Assembly: GCF_021018805.1 (NCBI RefSeq) | Contig: NC_086258.1 | Coordinates: 9,153,081 to 9,217,080, forward strand | Source: Prinia subflava | Lineage: Eukaryota > Chordata > Aves > Passeriformes > Cisticolidae | Reading direction: 5' to 3' | Length of the DNA: 64,000 bases | Part shown: in pieces, positions 25,001-40,363 of the stretch | Numbering within the stretch: the first letter of the stretch is position 1 | Layout: each line of letters opens with the position of its first letter | The notes under the pieces: model-generated | Seen by the model: the letters and a program-made list of their open reading frames with translations, nothing else | Told to the model about the DNA's origin: nothing | Database searches by the model: none | Translations under genes and position numbers: made by a program

Positions 25001-26515
25001 ACAGCCAGAGGAGGAGCAGGGCTGCTCCTGCAGCTCCAGATCCTGCTCCCCTCATCCATCCCCTCCTGCACAGCCAGAGGAGGAGCAGGGCTGCTCCTGC
25101 AGCTCCAGATCCTGTTCCCTTCATCCATCCCCTCCTGCACAGCCAGAGGAGGAGCAGGGCTGCTCCTGCAGCTCCAGATCCTGCTCCCCTCATCCATCCC
25201 CTCCTGCACAGCCAGAGGAGGAGCAGGGCTGCTCCTGCAGCTCCAGATCCTGCTCCTGCCCCGCTCAGGAGCCCCGCAGGCAGAGCAGAGCAGAGCAGGA
25301 CGCGCTCCTGGCAGGGGAAATGTTTTGAAAGGTCATCTCTGACTCATGAGAGCTGCAGCTCCTCTCCTGCAGGGACAGAGAGGAGGAAGGCTCAGCCTGC
25401 CAGCCACAATCCCTGCAGGCACTGTCCCCCACTCTGCTCAGAGCGGGGGCCACAGGACACCCCAGCCCCAGCAAATCTGCCAGGCCACCCGGGAAAACTC
25501 CCTGGAGGAGGCTCTGGTCCATAAATCCGGGGTGCTCACTCATATGCAAGGCAGTTTTGGGGCCAGTTTTGTAAAGAAATGGCCCCATGCAAAAAGCACC
25601 GAGCAGGGGAAGCGACCCGAGGGCTGGCACTGCTGCAGCCAGAGCTGGATTTGCTGATGCTGCTTTTCTTTTACATCCAGGTACTTCTGGAAAGGGGAGC
25701 TGGAAGAATCCACTGAAATACTGCTGGTAAGTGATCGTTCCCTGCACCACAAAAATCCCTGCTGCGAAGGGCCCCAGCTGAGAGGGGCTGCAGGGAAGTG
25801 ACACCGACCTGCCGGGTTTGGGAGTGTCCCCCAGGGAAGAGCCTGGCACGGCTCCTGTCACACCCCGGCCGTGCTGGGCGGGGCAGTGCACATCAGGGTC
25901 CCTCCATCCTTCACTTCTCCCTCGGGGCTTGTTTTGGTTTTTCGCTCTCCACAGCTGGTGAAAACAAGGACGTCCAAAATTGGGGAATTGTCCAGCTATG
26001 TCAGGTGAGGCTCCAGTCCGAGGTAGGCTGGCACCTTCTGCTCCGGCTTTGGGAGTTCTTGAGCCCATTCCCACCCGGGAGGGATTTAAATGCTCCTGCT
26101 GTACCTCATGAGCCACAAAAGCCATCAGCAAAAAGGAGAAAGAGGCAGAAATATCAACTGCTGGGCTTCCCCCAGCCCTGCGTGCTGCGTTCCAGGAGGA
26201 TTCTCCTCCTCCTCACACAGCTCATTCATTCCCTGACAGCTCCTGGCAGGATTTCCTGCCTTTCCCGAGTGGGGAGCACACTCAGCTTCAGGCCAGGCCC
26301 CCGCAGTCTGTGGCAAACCCCAAACCGGAGCAGAATTCCCGCGTGGCAGGAGGGCTGGGGGCACGGGGCTCCCTGCGGGGCTGCGCTGACTCCGCGCCTG
26401 TTCCCGCTGCAGATCCATCCACCCCTTTGAAATCCCCGAAATCATCAGCCTGCCGATCGAGCAAGGAAACCCTCTGTACCTCAGGTGGATGGAGGAGAGC
26501 GTCCCGCGGGACTGA
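18910..26515 (+). CDS. CUTAL: CutA divalent cation tolerance-like protein
   Basis: Six coding exons: 18910-18990, 21638-21786, 24379-24438, 25681-25726, 25955-26004, 26413-26515. Phases close to a 162-aa protein. Exon 2 begins with a hydrophobic stretch (LALLLLTFPLL, about 29-39), a signal peptide or anchor. The CutA core follows: HSIALVGCLNEHIARDIAR, KKLAACVNILP, YFWKGELEES, LVKTRTSKIG and RSIHPFEIPEIISLPIEQG, then a tryptophan near the end. CutA proteins are small ferredoxin-like trimers linked to copper binding and, in animals, to acetylcholinesterase anchoring. The exon 2 acceptor ends GAG instead of CAG. Position between PSMD5 and PHF19 matches the human pseudogene CUTALP, so this looks like the functional version of that paralogue, distinct from CUTA itself. 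Confidence 0.93.
19020..19465 (+). repeat. Minisatellite GGGATGGACACAGGGCT in CUTA-like intron 1
   Basis: About 28 degenerate 15- to 17-bp units (GGGATGGACACAGGGCT or ...CAGCT) start 30 bp after the first donor. Long open frames on both strands across it are repeat artefacts. Confidence 0.95.
19500..21600 (+). other. CUTA-like intron 1, AT-rich part
   Basis: No exon or repeat family recognised. It has several A- and T-runs (for example 20488-20504). Confidence 0.6.
21853..22028 (+). mobile_element. CR1 LINE 3' fragment
   Basis: Contains GGTTGGACAGGGCTTGGAG, AAGTTGTCCCT and TTTAAGGTCCCAACC, and ends CCATTCTGTGATG, matching the CR1 3' end with its ATTCTRTG terminus. Forward orientation, in CUTA-like intron 2. 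Confidence 0.88.
24981..25256 (+). repeat. 69-bp tandem repeat, four copies
   Basis: Four nearly identical 69-bp units starting at 24981, 25050, 25119 and 25188, each with CCTCATCCATCCCCTCCTGC and GCAGCTCCAGATCCTG. High identity suggests recent expansion. Lies in CUTA-like intron 3; repeat peptides on both strands are not genes. Confidence 0.95.
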
Positions 26516-26899
26516 GGAGCGCAAAGGCAGCTTTTATCTCCTGGGCTTTGGTGTGGCACAGGGATTTGGGATTGGGAAACCTCCCTGGCCTGCCCCGGGA
26601 GCTCCGAGCAGCGCTGAGCTGGGGAAAGGCCAAAAGCTGTGGATGAGGATAGAGATGCTCCTGTCAGGACACCGGGGCTGCCTCAGGCTGTCCACAACCA
26701 ATTCCAGCCGGGAGCCGCGGCCTGGCAGCCCCTGCAGTGCCCTGTGTCCCCACGGGCAGCCCTGAACCCCCCTGGCCCCCGCCCTGCCCCGCTCTGCTTG
26801 CCCAGCCCGGGGGCTGCAGGATGTGGCCAGGCGGGCCCCCGGCTCCCCTGCGCTGCTGGAGCCCCAGAGGATCCCAGCAAACAGCAAACACGTAGAGCT

Positions 26900-27302
26900 G
26901 GGAGGAGCTGGGATGAGCTGGGATGAGCTGGGATGCACTGGGATGCGCTGGGATGTGCTGGGATGAGCTGGGATGAGCTGGGATGAGCTGGGATGCGCTG
27001 GGATGCGCTGGGATGAGCTGGGATGCACTGGGATGCGCTGGGATGCGCTGGAATGAGCTGGGATGCACTGGGATACACTGGGATGTGCTGGGATGCACTG
27101 GGATGTGCTGGGATGTGCTGGGATGTGCTGGGATGCACTGGGATGCGCTGGGATGAGCTGGGATGCGCTGGGATGAGCTGGGATCAGCTGGGATCAGCTG
27201 GGATGTGCTGGGATGCGCTGGGATGCGCTGGGATGCGCTGGGATCAGCTGGGATCAGCTGGGATCAGCTGGGATGAGCTCGGATGCTCTGGGATGAGCTG
27301 GG
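26900..27302 (+). repeat. Decamer minisatellite GGGATGAGCT
   Basis: About 40 copies of a 10-bp unit, GGGAT(G/C)(A/C/T)(G/A)CT. It follows the CUTA-like stop and precedes the AATAAA, so it is probably transcribed in the 3' UTR. Confidence 0.95.
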
Positions 27303-27491
27303 CAGCACCCACGGCCAGCTCAGGGGTCCCAAGTTCCAGCAGCACCCCGACACTGTCCTGGCCCTGCGTGCCTACCCCCACCTGGGCAGTGCCTTTCTGC
27401 CAAGTGGAATTTGGAAGATGATCCTGATGTTAATGGTTTATGGGATAGAACTTAGGGAATATTTTGGAGCTCTTTACGTGGCTGGGAAGGG

Positions 27492-27497
27492 AATAAA
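27492..27497 (+). terminator. CUTAL: Polyadenylation signal AATAAA, CUTA-like
   Basis: First clear AATAAA after the CUTA-like stop, beyond the decamer array. The PHF19 transcript converges from the right within about 200 bp. Confidence 0.55.
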
Positions 27498-27664
27498 CAG
27501 GAACATTTCTTACTCTCATGGTCACAGCTGGGCAGGAGGAAAGGCCTGGGCTTGCACAGCTCACCTGGCACAGGGCACAGCCCAGCAGCACCAGCTGCCA
27601 TGCTGGGCACTCAATGATCCTCACACTGCAAAAAAAACCAGTGACATTGGAAAAAAACCCACTT

Positions 27665-27670
27665 TTTAAT
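27665..27670 (-). terminator. PHF19: Polyadenylation signal ATTAAA, PHF19
   Basis: Reverse-strand ATTAAA about 1.65 kb beyond the PHF19 stop, in an A/T-rich stretch where 3' UTR-like sequence ends. Confidence 0.5.
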
Positions 27671-28445
27671 TGTACATCAGACACATTAATTACAACTTGG
27701 GTATAACAAGAGTCGCTCACGAGCAGCAACCCGAACTCAGAATTCAGAAGGTGCACAGAGTTGTTATAATCTCTATTACAGCGAATGCAAAATATACTCT
27801 GCAACAAAAATACTTTTCAAGGCTCCACATTCAATTCTCTGCAAGAAGCCAGGAGAGGGAACAGAGAGGGAGCAGAGAGGAGCCAGGGCCGCATCCTGTG
27901 GGTGCTTCCATGGGGGTGATGTCCACTGGCACAGCCCACAGGAATAACCCAGCCCAGCCCTGGCACGGCTCTTGGCAGCCCCTCAGAAGGGCTCCAAAGG
28001 CACTAAGAAAGGGAAATATTTGAAGTGACCCTTCAAGGACAAAGCTAAGGCAAGGACAGGGAGTTCTCCAGCTGCTGGATGCCTCCCTGCCAGGGATGAA
28101 GGGGGGCTGGTAGCACATCTCCCAAAAGGACAGGGACACTCTGCTCAGGTGAGCTGCGATCCCACAGGCACAGGCAGGACAGGACCCCAGAGCCCAGCAG
28201 CCCAGAGGACATCCACCATGGCGTGGGGGAGAGATGAGGACATTAAAAATCTCTCTCTCTCTAAAGGAAAAAAAATCTAACACATCTATCTGACACTGGA
28301 ATCTTTTGGAAAAAGCCAGCTGCTCTGCCCCTGCCCAAGCTGGCGGTATTGCTTTGTTGGAGAAGGAGCTGCTCCTTCCCTCCTGCAGACAAATCAAACC
28401 CAGTGCTCACAAACATCACCACTGGGAGAGAGGCACAGCCAGGAG

Positions 28446-28490
28446 GCCACGGGGATGGCCACGGGGATGGCCACGGGGATGGCCACGTGG
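28446..28490 (+). repeat. 12-bp repeat GGCCACGGGGAT, four copies
   Basis: Four head-to-tail copies within the presumed PHF19 3' UTR. Confidence 0.9.
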
Positions 28491-29322
28491 ACCCCTTCCC
28501 CCTGCCCCGCTGCCCTCTTCAGCTCTTTTTTGGTTTGTCTGCTGGTTTGGCACATTTGGGATGAAGATTCCTGCAGAAGCAAAGGCCTTGGGCTCCAGTC
28601 TGTGACGTGCCCACGGTGGTTTTAAGGCAAAGAAGGATTTTTTGGATGATCTCTTCCAAGGCTGTGATTGTCAGAACAGGGAAGTGAGGCTGGTGCAGCA
28701 CCACGCACAGTCCAGGCCGTGGGGTGAGAGCACGGCTGCCCCACGTGTGGGCTGGTCTGGGGGCAATTTCCTCTCATACAAAACAAACCACATTCCTTTA
28801 GTGAATGGATTCAGGATGAGGTGGGAAACCCCAGGAGCTGGCCCCATGGGCACAGGGATGGGCTGTGAGAGCCCAGGGATGAGGAGAGGGTTGTGTTTTG
28901 GCAGCAGGAGCCCCTGGGGGCTGCTCGGCCAGGCTGGGACCTGTGCCAGGCCCAGGCTGAGGCCCCTCTGTGCCAGCAGGGTGTGGGGTGCCCCCCAAGC
29001 TGCTCCAGCTGTGCCAGGGGGACCCTTCTGGAAGGGCCGGACCCCCTCACTGCTCTGAGCACCGCGGGCTCCGTCAGGAGGGCACGGCTGGGCCACGCTC
29101 TGCATAAGCACAGCCAAAGAACTAAAAACTGTTAACATTTTAAAAAGAGAAAGTCAAAGGCTTCAGGTTTCACTCCTGGGCAGCACCGCCGGCCTGGGCG
29201 CTGCCTCTACCCGCCGACACTGCCGAGGGGAGGGACCAGCACCTCTCCTGTGCCCCACGGGCTTCCCCAGCAGCCCGACCTCCTCCGCTTTGGCTCCGGG
29301 AGAGGTTTCGGGGCTGGCGGGG

Positions 29323-33893
<4,571 letters not shown>

Positions 33894-34399
33894 CGGCGGA
33901 GCCTGCGGGACACACGCGGCATCCCTGAGCGTTTTCCCTGGGAGGTGCTCCAGCCCCGCCAGCAGGGGCTCAGGACACTGCAGAACAGAGCTGATGAGAA
34001 AGTTCCTTTCCACGAAATCCAGGGAGCGGCCAAAATTTGTGCGACTGGCGAACGAGAGGGAGTTAACCCCCGACAGGCTCCCACAGCACCGGGACACGCC
34101 ACAGGTCCGCGTGGTTCACTTTTGGGAAGGGGCACACGAGGAATAAAAGCTTTAAATTCACTGTGGTTTTTAAAATCACCATTTCCGCGCAGTTTTGCGG
34201 GCTCCCAAACCAGCGGGACTGCTGCAGGAGCAGGGATTTGCCAGCACCACCCACAGCGAGCCAGCCCAGGCGGCCAAATGTCACCGCCACGAGGTTTGGG
34301 GTGCAGGGGGCGAAGAAACCACCCCCAGCAGAGCTGCGATCCCAAAGGACACCACGGAAACGACCCGAAGGGGACTTTTCTCCCCCTGGCGCTCCCGTC

Positions 34400-35560
34400 A
34401 CGGCCGCACGTGTGGCCTCACGGCACCACGCGTGTCCCGGCGCCGCGGGTCGCGACACGAGTCCCCTCTGCCACCCACGGGGACTCTCCGCTCCCCGAGA
34501 GCCCCGGGACGGGCAGAGCGATCCCGCTCACGGCCAAGCCCGGCGCTCACGAACCGCGGCACGTCCCGGCAGCGGCACACGCCGGGTTCCCGCGTGGGAG
34601 CGCGGCGGCAGCTCCGCCCCGCGCCCCGGGGCTCCCGCAGACCCCCGCGCTTCCCTCCGCTCCCCCGGGGCCCCCGCCGCTCCCTTCCCGGGGACTCTCG
34701 CCGCCCTCCCGCCCGGCCCCGCGGACACGTGTGGGAGCGCCCACGCCGCTCCGATGCCGGGCAGCGGCACCGCGGGCAGCGGGAGCGCCCGGCCGGGCCC
34801 CGGTGGCACCTGCCGGGGGTGGCCGCGGGCTGCCCCGAGCGGCGGCGGCGGCCCCGCCGCCATTGGCTCATTCAAAGGCGGCCGCGGCGCCGGCTGTCTG
34901 TCTGTCTGCCTGTCCGTCCCCCTCCCGCCCGTCCCGCCCGGTGCCCGTGCCCGGGGCAGGGCCGCCCTTACCGCGGTGCCCCCGGCGCGCTCAGCGGGCG
35001 CTGGGGGTGCGGGCCCGGGGGGCTGCGGGGCGCGGCGGGGGCCGGGCGCGGAGCGCCATCTTCCCGCGCTTCCCCCGCGCTCCCGCCGGCATTGACGTCC
35101 CGGTTATGCAATTAGCGGGGCCGCCCCCGCCGCCTCCCACGGGTCCGGTCCCACCGCAGCGCAGCGCATCCCCGCGGCGCCCACCGGCACCGCACGGGCC
35201 GAACCGGCACGGCACGGACCAAACCGGACCGCTGGCGTGACACGGGCCGGCAGCGACCGGGCTGGCACCGACCCACCGGCAGCGACCGACCGGCATGGAC
35301 TGGCATCGATCGGAACCGAGCGGAAGCACATCCCGGCTCGGCACGTCCCGGCTCGGCCCTGCCCGGTGCTCCGGAGAGCGCAGGCGGCATCCCCGGGGCC
35401 AGGACGGGGCGCCCAGGGTGGGCCACGCACCCACCGCCGGTGGAGAGGCACCGTCACCCTGTGCCACACGCGGGACGTCCCCGCCTGTCCCCTGCGAGCC
35501 GCGGCTGCCGCCAGGAAAGGGCTTCCCCCGGCGCCCCGGGGTGGGGCGGGCAGGGCTGGG
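34400..35560 (-). promoter_or_regulatory. PHF19: PHF19 CpG-island promoter with YY1 and CRE-like motifs
   Basis: Dense CpG island. On the minus strand AAGATGGCG (35062-35054) matches the YY1 core-promoter consensus, and TGACGTC (35093-35099), a CRE-like site, lies about 30 bp upstream. The YY1 site usually sits at or just downstream of the start site, placing initiation near 35070. Confidence 0.65.
34972..35065 (-). other. PHF19: PHF19 untranslated first exon (predicted)
   Basis: From the YY1-type element to the donor CCGCG|GTAAGG (intron from 34971). The partner acceptor is CCGCAG at 33905-33903, giving exon 2 from 33902 with the ATG nine bases in. The YY1 ATG opens a 22-codon upstream frame (MALRARPPPRP...SAR) that stops at 34991, so PHF19 translation may be tempered by a uORF. 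Confidence 0.55.
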
Positions 35561-38270
35561 GGGCGGGCAGTGCCTGCCCAGCGCTGTCCCGGGAGGGAAC
35601 GACCTGTGCTCGCCGGGATTCCTGGAAGCGGGAGCAGCCTTTCAGCCTTTCCCTGAATCTCACACAGAAAACCAGTCGCTGTAAAAATGCCTCGGTGGGT
35701 GCCAAGAAGAAATCTGTAGGATTTGCTGTTTGTTGGAAAGCGATCCTGAAAAAGCAACGTTTTCCAGGCTGCTCGGGCCGTAGGAGAGCTGGTTCCCAGT
35801 GCCGGGGCCGGGCCAAGCTCGAACCGCAGGGATTTTCCTGCCCGTGCTGGGTGAGCTCCTGCAGCGCCAGGAGCTGGGGTGCAGCAAAGCCTGAGCAGCT
35901 CCCGGGCGCAGGGGTGAGCGGCACGGCACGGGCCGAGCCTCCCTTTCCGCACCCGGCACTTGGGAATCATTTATTTAATCAAAATAAATGTCGGAGCGCT
36001 CCTTGCGATGCTGCACCTGCGGCGGGGACGGGCAGGGCGATTCCCGGAGCCGCGGGCCCGGCACGGCCGCTCTGCTGCTCCCGGGGCAGGGCTGCGTGAG
36101 CAGAGCCGTGTGTGCCGTGCCGTGCCGGGCCACATCCCCGAGCGGCCCCGGGCCCCCGTGAGTCACACCGGGAGAAGCGTGAGTCACCTCAGGACTAAAA
36201 TAACCCTGCAACCCTGCCCACGGAGCTGCTCGGGGGAGCCTCGGGGCTGCGGCGTTTGCCCCAAATCCCAGGGATTGCTGCGCTCCCGGGACAGCGCTCC
36301 CGTCCCCGCCCGGCCCCGGGGAGCGGCGCCCTCCTCCCGGCCCCCGGGCCGGGGTTCCCGGTGTTCGCAGCGCGCTCCTTGCTCGCCGCAGGAATGCGGA
36401 TGGTGCCACACGGAAATCAAGCGCTGGATCGAGTTCGCCGGGGGGGTACGCAGGGAGAACCTGAACGAAACCCTTCCGCAAGGAGAGGGAGAGCTGGGAC
36501 AAAAGTCTCAAACAAAAACTAAAAATAACTAAAAAAAAAAAAAAAAACACCAAAAAAAACCAACAAACAAACCACAGAGTTTGAGATGTGTCCTATATTT
36601 TCTAACCAGAATGAGGCAACATAATTACAGCAACATAAACCAGATTCTGGTTTTTTTGCAGGTGCTTCTGTCACAGCATCCAGCAAGCCTGGTGTCAGAT
36701 CGCACTGCAGTGGGACACGGGGTGCTGCCCCTCTCCTCCTCTTCCTCCTCACCTTCCTTTCTCCTTCTCTTTTTCCTTCTCCTCCTCCTCCTCTGCACAC
36801 CCCCCTGTCCCCCTGGCTGTCCCATTTCCTTGGGTTGGTGGCCCCTGGCAGGTGCTGGAGCGGGGCTGTGACCCTGGTTTGGCATCCCGGGCTGCCCTGC
36901 CCTCCGTGCCGGAACGGGGCAGGGGTGTCCGGCCTTAAAATCAGATTATTCTGTAAGCAAAGGAAGAGAAACGAGCGAGAACCCCAAAAGCGGTGCCAGG
37001 CCGAGGGCGGGGACCCCACACCCCGCTGAGCCAGCTCCAGGGCAGAGCTCCCGGCCCCTTCCCCGCTGTGGAACTCCCAAACAAACCCAGGTTTTGCAGA
37101 AGGATTTCAATGAAACCCCGTGTAATTAACTACTCCAAACTCCCGTTTTTTTTCCTTTAGGACTTTTAATTGCCCCCACGCCCCGCAGCAGCCGGGGAGG
37201 CGCTTTGGTGCTTTCCTGCCCGCACGGGGATGGAGCAGCCCGGGAGCCTCGGCCCGGAGCGGAGCGTGCGGGGACAGCCGCTCCCAGCGCCGCCTCTCCG
37301 CTTTGAAAAGTGCCCAGAAATCGTTGCAGCCTCTTTTCACAGTGTTTTTCTTTCTTTGAAAACAGGAGTGGGAGGAGGGGTTGGATGTTGGCGTGTAGCC
37401 TTGGAGACCGAAGCCGGGGAATATTGAATGGAAAGCCAAACACGGAGCTGCCCGGGAGCTGCGGGCCTGGCGAGGACATCGCACGGCAGGAGCGGCTCCC
37501 GCTGGCCCCGGAGCGATCGGACACAGCCCCGAGAGCAGCAGCGGCTCCCAGGAGCTGCTCGTTCCCCCTCTGTGCCCTCTGCTCCGAGCTCCACTGGAGC
37601 CACCTGCCTGACCAACACAACCAGTTCGAGCCACCCTGGGCAAGGTTTGAGCTCTTGCCCTGTGCTGAGCAAGGGCTTAGAAGCCAAAAATCTGTCCGGC
37701 TTTTTTCAGCTTTATTAGTCCATTAAAAACAAATAAATAATAATAAAAAAATCCCTCTGAATCTTGTCCTTGATTACTTCAGTCCACCCTGGCTGCAGGA
37801 GCATTTTGGCTCTTAGCCAACCTGGCCATTAAACAGAGAGCAAATCCTGCTGATTTTATTCCCTAAAACTCTCCGTGGTTTTTCTGCATCCTTTGATTTG
37901 ATCCAGATTAAAAAAAACAAACAAACAAAAAAATCACACAGAAATTATTTTCTGGATCAAAGATCTCTTGCTATCTCTCCGATCTCAGCTCCTTTAAATG
38001 CCAGCCTCTTCCTTATCGAGACGCTCTTGCGGCTGAAGGTCTGGGAGATGGAGATCCAGCCCGCTCCAGGAGGATCCCCCGGGCCCGGCCGAGGCTCGCA
38101 GGGGCAGCCCGAGCTCCTGGAGCCCTTCCCGGGGATGGAAACACCCTTGGAAAAGAACCTCGGCTCCGAGGGGAGGCTGCAAGCACCACCAGAGCAGAGC
38201 AGCCCGAGACTGGGCTGCTTTCTGGAAAGGAGGAGCACTGGGCACTGGGTTTTGTGTCTGTGGATTTGAT
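35560..38270. other. Spacer between PHF19 promoter and TRAF1 3' end
   Basis: GC-rich to about 37.6 kb, then AT-rich. It has an A-run at 36530-36546 and a pyrimidine (TCC/TTC) run at 36730-36795. No conserved frame, exon pair or structural RNA was recognised. Confidence 0.5.
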
Positions 38271-38273
38271 CCA

Positions 38274-38440
38274 CTTTTTTTTTTCTTTTTTTCTTTTTTT
38301 TTCTTTTTTTTTTTCTTTTTTTTTTTCTTTTTTTTTTCTTTTTTTCCTTTTTTTTCTTTTTTTTCTTTTTTTTTTGTGGTCTTTTTTTGGTTGCTTTTTT
38401 TGGTGGGTTTTTTTTGTGTGTGTGTGTGTTTGTTTGTTTT
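38274..38440 (+). repeat. T-rich tract, (T8-9 C)n then GT-rich
   Basis: Runs of 7-10 T separated by single C, followed by TTTTGG and a short (TG)n. It could be the trace of a poly(A) tail read from the other strand, but no element body was recognised beside it. Confidence 0.9.
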
Positions 38441-38702
38441 TTAACTGAGCTCTCTCTGTGGCTCTACTGCAGAGCCCCAGCCAGGCAGGTTGGAGGGAGA
38501 TGGACACAGAGATGTTCTGGGTGTTTCTGCAGCTCCTGAGCACTCCAAAGGGACCTTCCTTTGCCCAGAAAGAGGGAAAGAAAAAAGCAAGAAGGGAAGA
38601 GGAGCACACCCCTGTAACCACCCCCCATCATCACATCTCCAAGGCACTCAGTTCCCTACCTGACAGCAAAAATGACACCAAGCCCTCCTTAAGTTAGTGA
38701 GC

Positions 38703-38708
38703 TTTATT
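38703..38708 (-). terminator. TRAF1: Polyadenylation signal AATAAA, TRAF1
   Basis: Reverse-strand AATAAA about 1.66 kb beyond the TRAF1 stop. More AATAAA-like sites on the plus strand nearby make the exact end uncertain. Confidence 0.45.
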
Positions 38709-39544
38709 TAGGAAATAAATAAAATCATATGAAAATATGAATGATTGTAATAAATACAGCTTGTCAAAGTGGTGCAGACAGGAAAAGCAAAATAAATTTT
38801 AAGGTAAATTATTCCAGTGTGGTGACAGGGGTTGGCACATTGTTGGAAAAATCCCTCTCTGTCCCTGAAAGAACATTTCAAAGATGGAATGGAGGAAAAG
38901 ACACACAGAATATCCAGTTCCTTCCCAAACAAGCTCTGATAAATATTTGTTTATGGGGTGGGTGTTTTTGAAATGTGATGCTTTATCACAACCAATTATT
39001 TTAAAGGCTGTTGCCAAGAGAGAAGTGGGAGATTTTGCACACATCCAGACAGTCCCAAGCTTGTTTTGCTTATAATAAAAATTATCCATTCCTTTCCTCT
39101 ATTAGAAAACCCCAAAAAAGAATAAAACCATTTCTAGCAGTTACTTGTATTTTAGCATGCAAAAAACCTTAAACATCAGAGCACATTAAGCAAAAAAAAA
39201 TCAATATTTTTTAAGAAGTCAAGTGCCTTGAAGGTCCAGGAAGTGACTGGACACTAACCCAGACACTGAGGGGGCTTTAACCCCTCTGGCCTTCCCAGAT
39301 CTCTGGATCCTCAATGGGAAATCCCAAGGGCTCCTGTGGAAATCCTGGAGGTAATTCCCCCGAGGCACAGCGTAACCTGGTCCCTGTCTGCTGAGGCAGC
39401 ACAGCATCTCCTTAAACAGCACTTAAATAGAGAATAAATAGCAAGAAATAAACCCTGGGGTGAGGGGCTGCAGTGCTGGGCTCCCAGGGTAAAGCACAGA
39501 GACCCCCGACCCTGCCTCAGGGGAAGGGGCTGCCCCTGCTCCTG

Positions 39545-40012
39545 CTGGGGCAGCCAAAATTCCCTGCTGGGAACAGCCAAAATTCCCTTCTGGGAACAGC
39601 CAGAATTCCCTGCTGGGAGCAGCCAGAATTCCCTGCTGGGGCAGCCGAAATTCCCTGCTGGGAACAGCCGAAATTCCCTGCTGGGAGCAGCCAAAATTCC
39701 CTGCTGGGGCAGCCGAAATTCCCTGCTGGGGCAGCCAGAATTCCCTGTTGGGAACAGCCAGAATTCCCTGTTGGGAACAGCCAGAATTCCCTGCTGGGGC
39801 AGCCAGAATTCCCTGTTGGGAACAGCCAGAATTCCCTGTTGGGAACAGCCAGAATTCCCTGCTGGGAGCAGCCAGAATTCCCTGTTGGGAACAGCCAGAA
39901 TTCCCTGCTGGGGCAGCCAAAATTCCCTGCTGGGGCAGCCAGAATTCCCTGTTGGGAACAGCCAGAATTCCCTGCTGGAGCAGCCAGAATTCCCTGCTGG
40001 GAGCAGCCGGGC
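39545..40012 (+). repeat. 20-23-bp minisatellite AATTCCCTGCTGGGAGCAGCC
   Basis: About 21 copies with alternating 20- and 23-bp forms (GGGGCAGCC versus GGGAACAGCC). Most units carry AATTCCCTG, many a GAATTC. It lies between the TRAF1 stop and its poly(A) signal, so it is probably in the 3' UTR. CTGCTGGGAGCAG is itself an inverted repeat, so the RNA could fold into serial hairpins. Confidence 0.95.
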
Positions 40013-40363
40013 AGTGCAGCCTGACAGGAGCTCACCCAAAGCTGCCCCTGCCGGGCACTGCCCGAGGATGGGGCAGCTCAGCCCCCCCAGCACCCACCGA
40101 GCTGGGAGGAGGAGCAGCCCCTTCTCCAGAGCAGGCTGGGGGTGACAGTGACACCAAACCGTCAGAATTGGCTGCTTTGGGGACACAACCCTGTCCCAGC
40201 CGCCCTGGGACACCCCAGGGGATGGCAGCGGGGTCAGGGAGCACAGGCTCAGCTCTGGGGACTTTGTGTGCACACAAATTAACACGAGGGCTCAAAGGGA
40301 GGGGATTCTTCTCAAAATCCATTCACATCCACGGTGACGTCCCCAGCCATAATTCAGGGTTTG

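Noticed and set aside
24981..25256. CRISPR-like regular repeat spacing
   Set aside because: Units are continuous 69-bp tandem copies without unique spacers, in an intron of a vertebrate gene.
26534..27421. Frames of HPSSSQLIPA and GMSWDELGC repeats
   Set aside because: Products of the 10-bp minisatellite after the CUTA-like stop.
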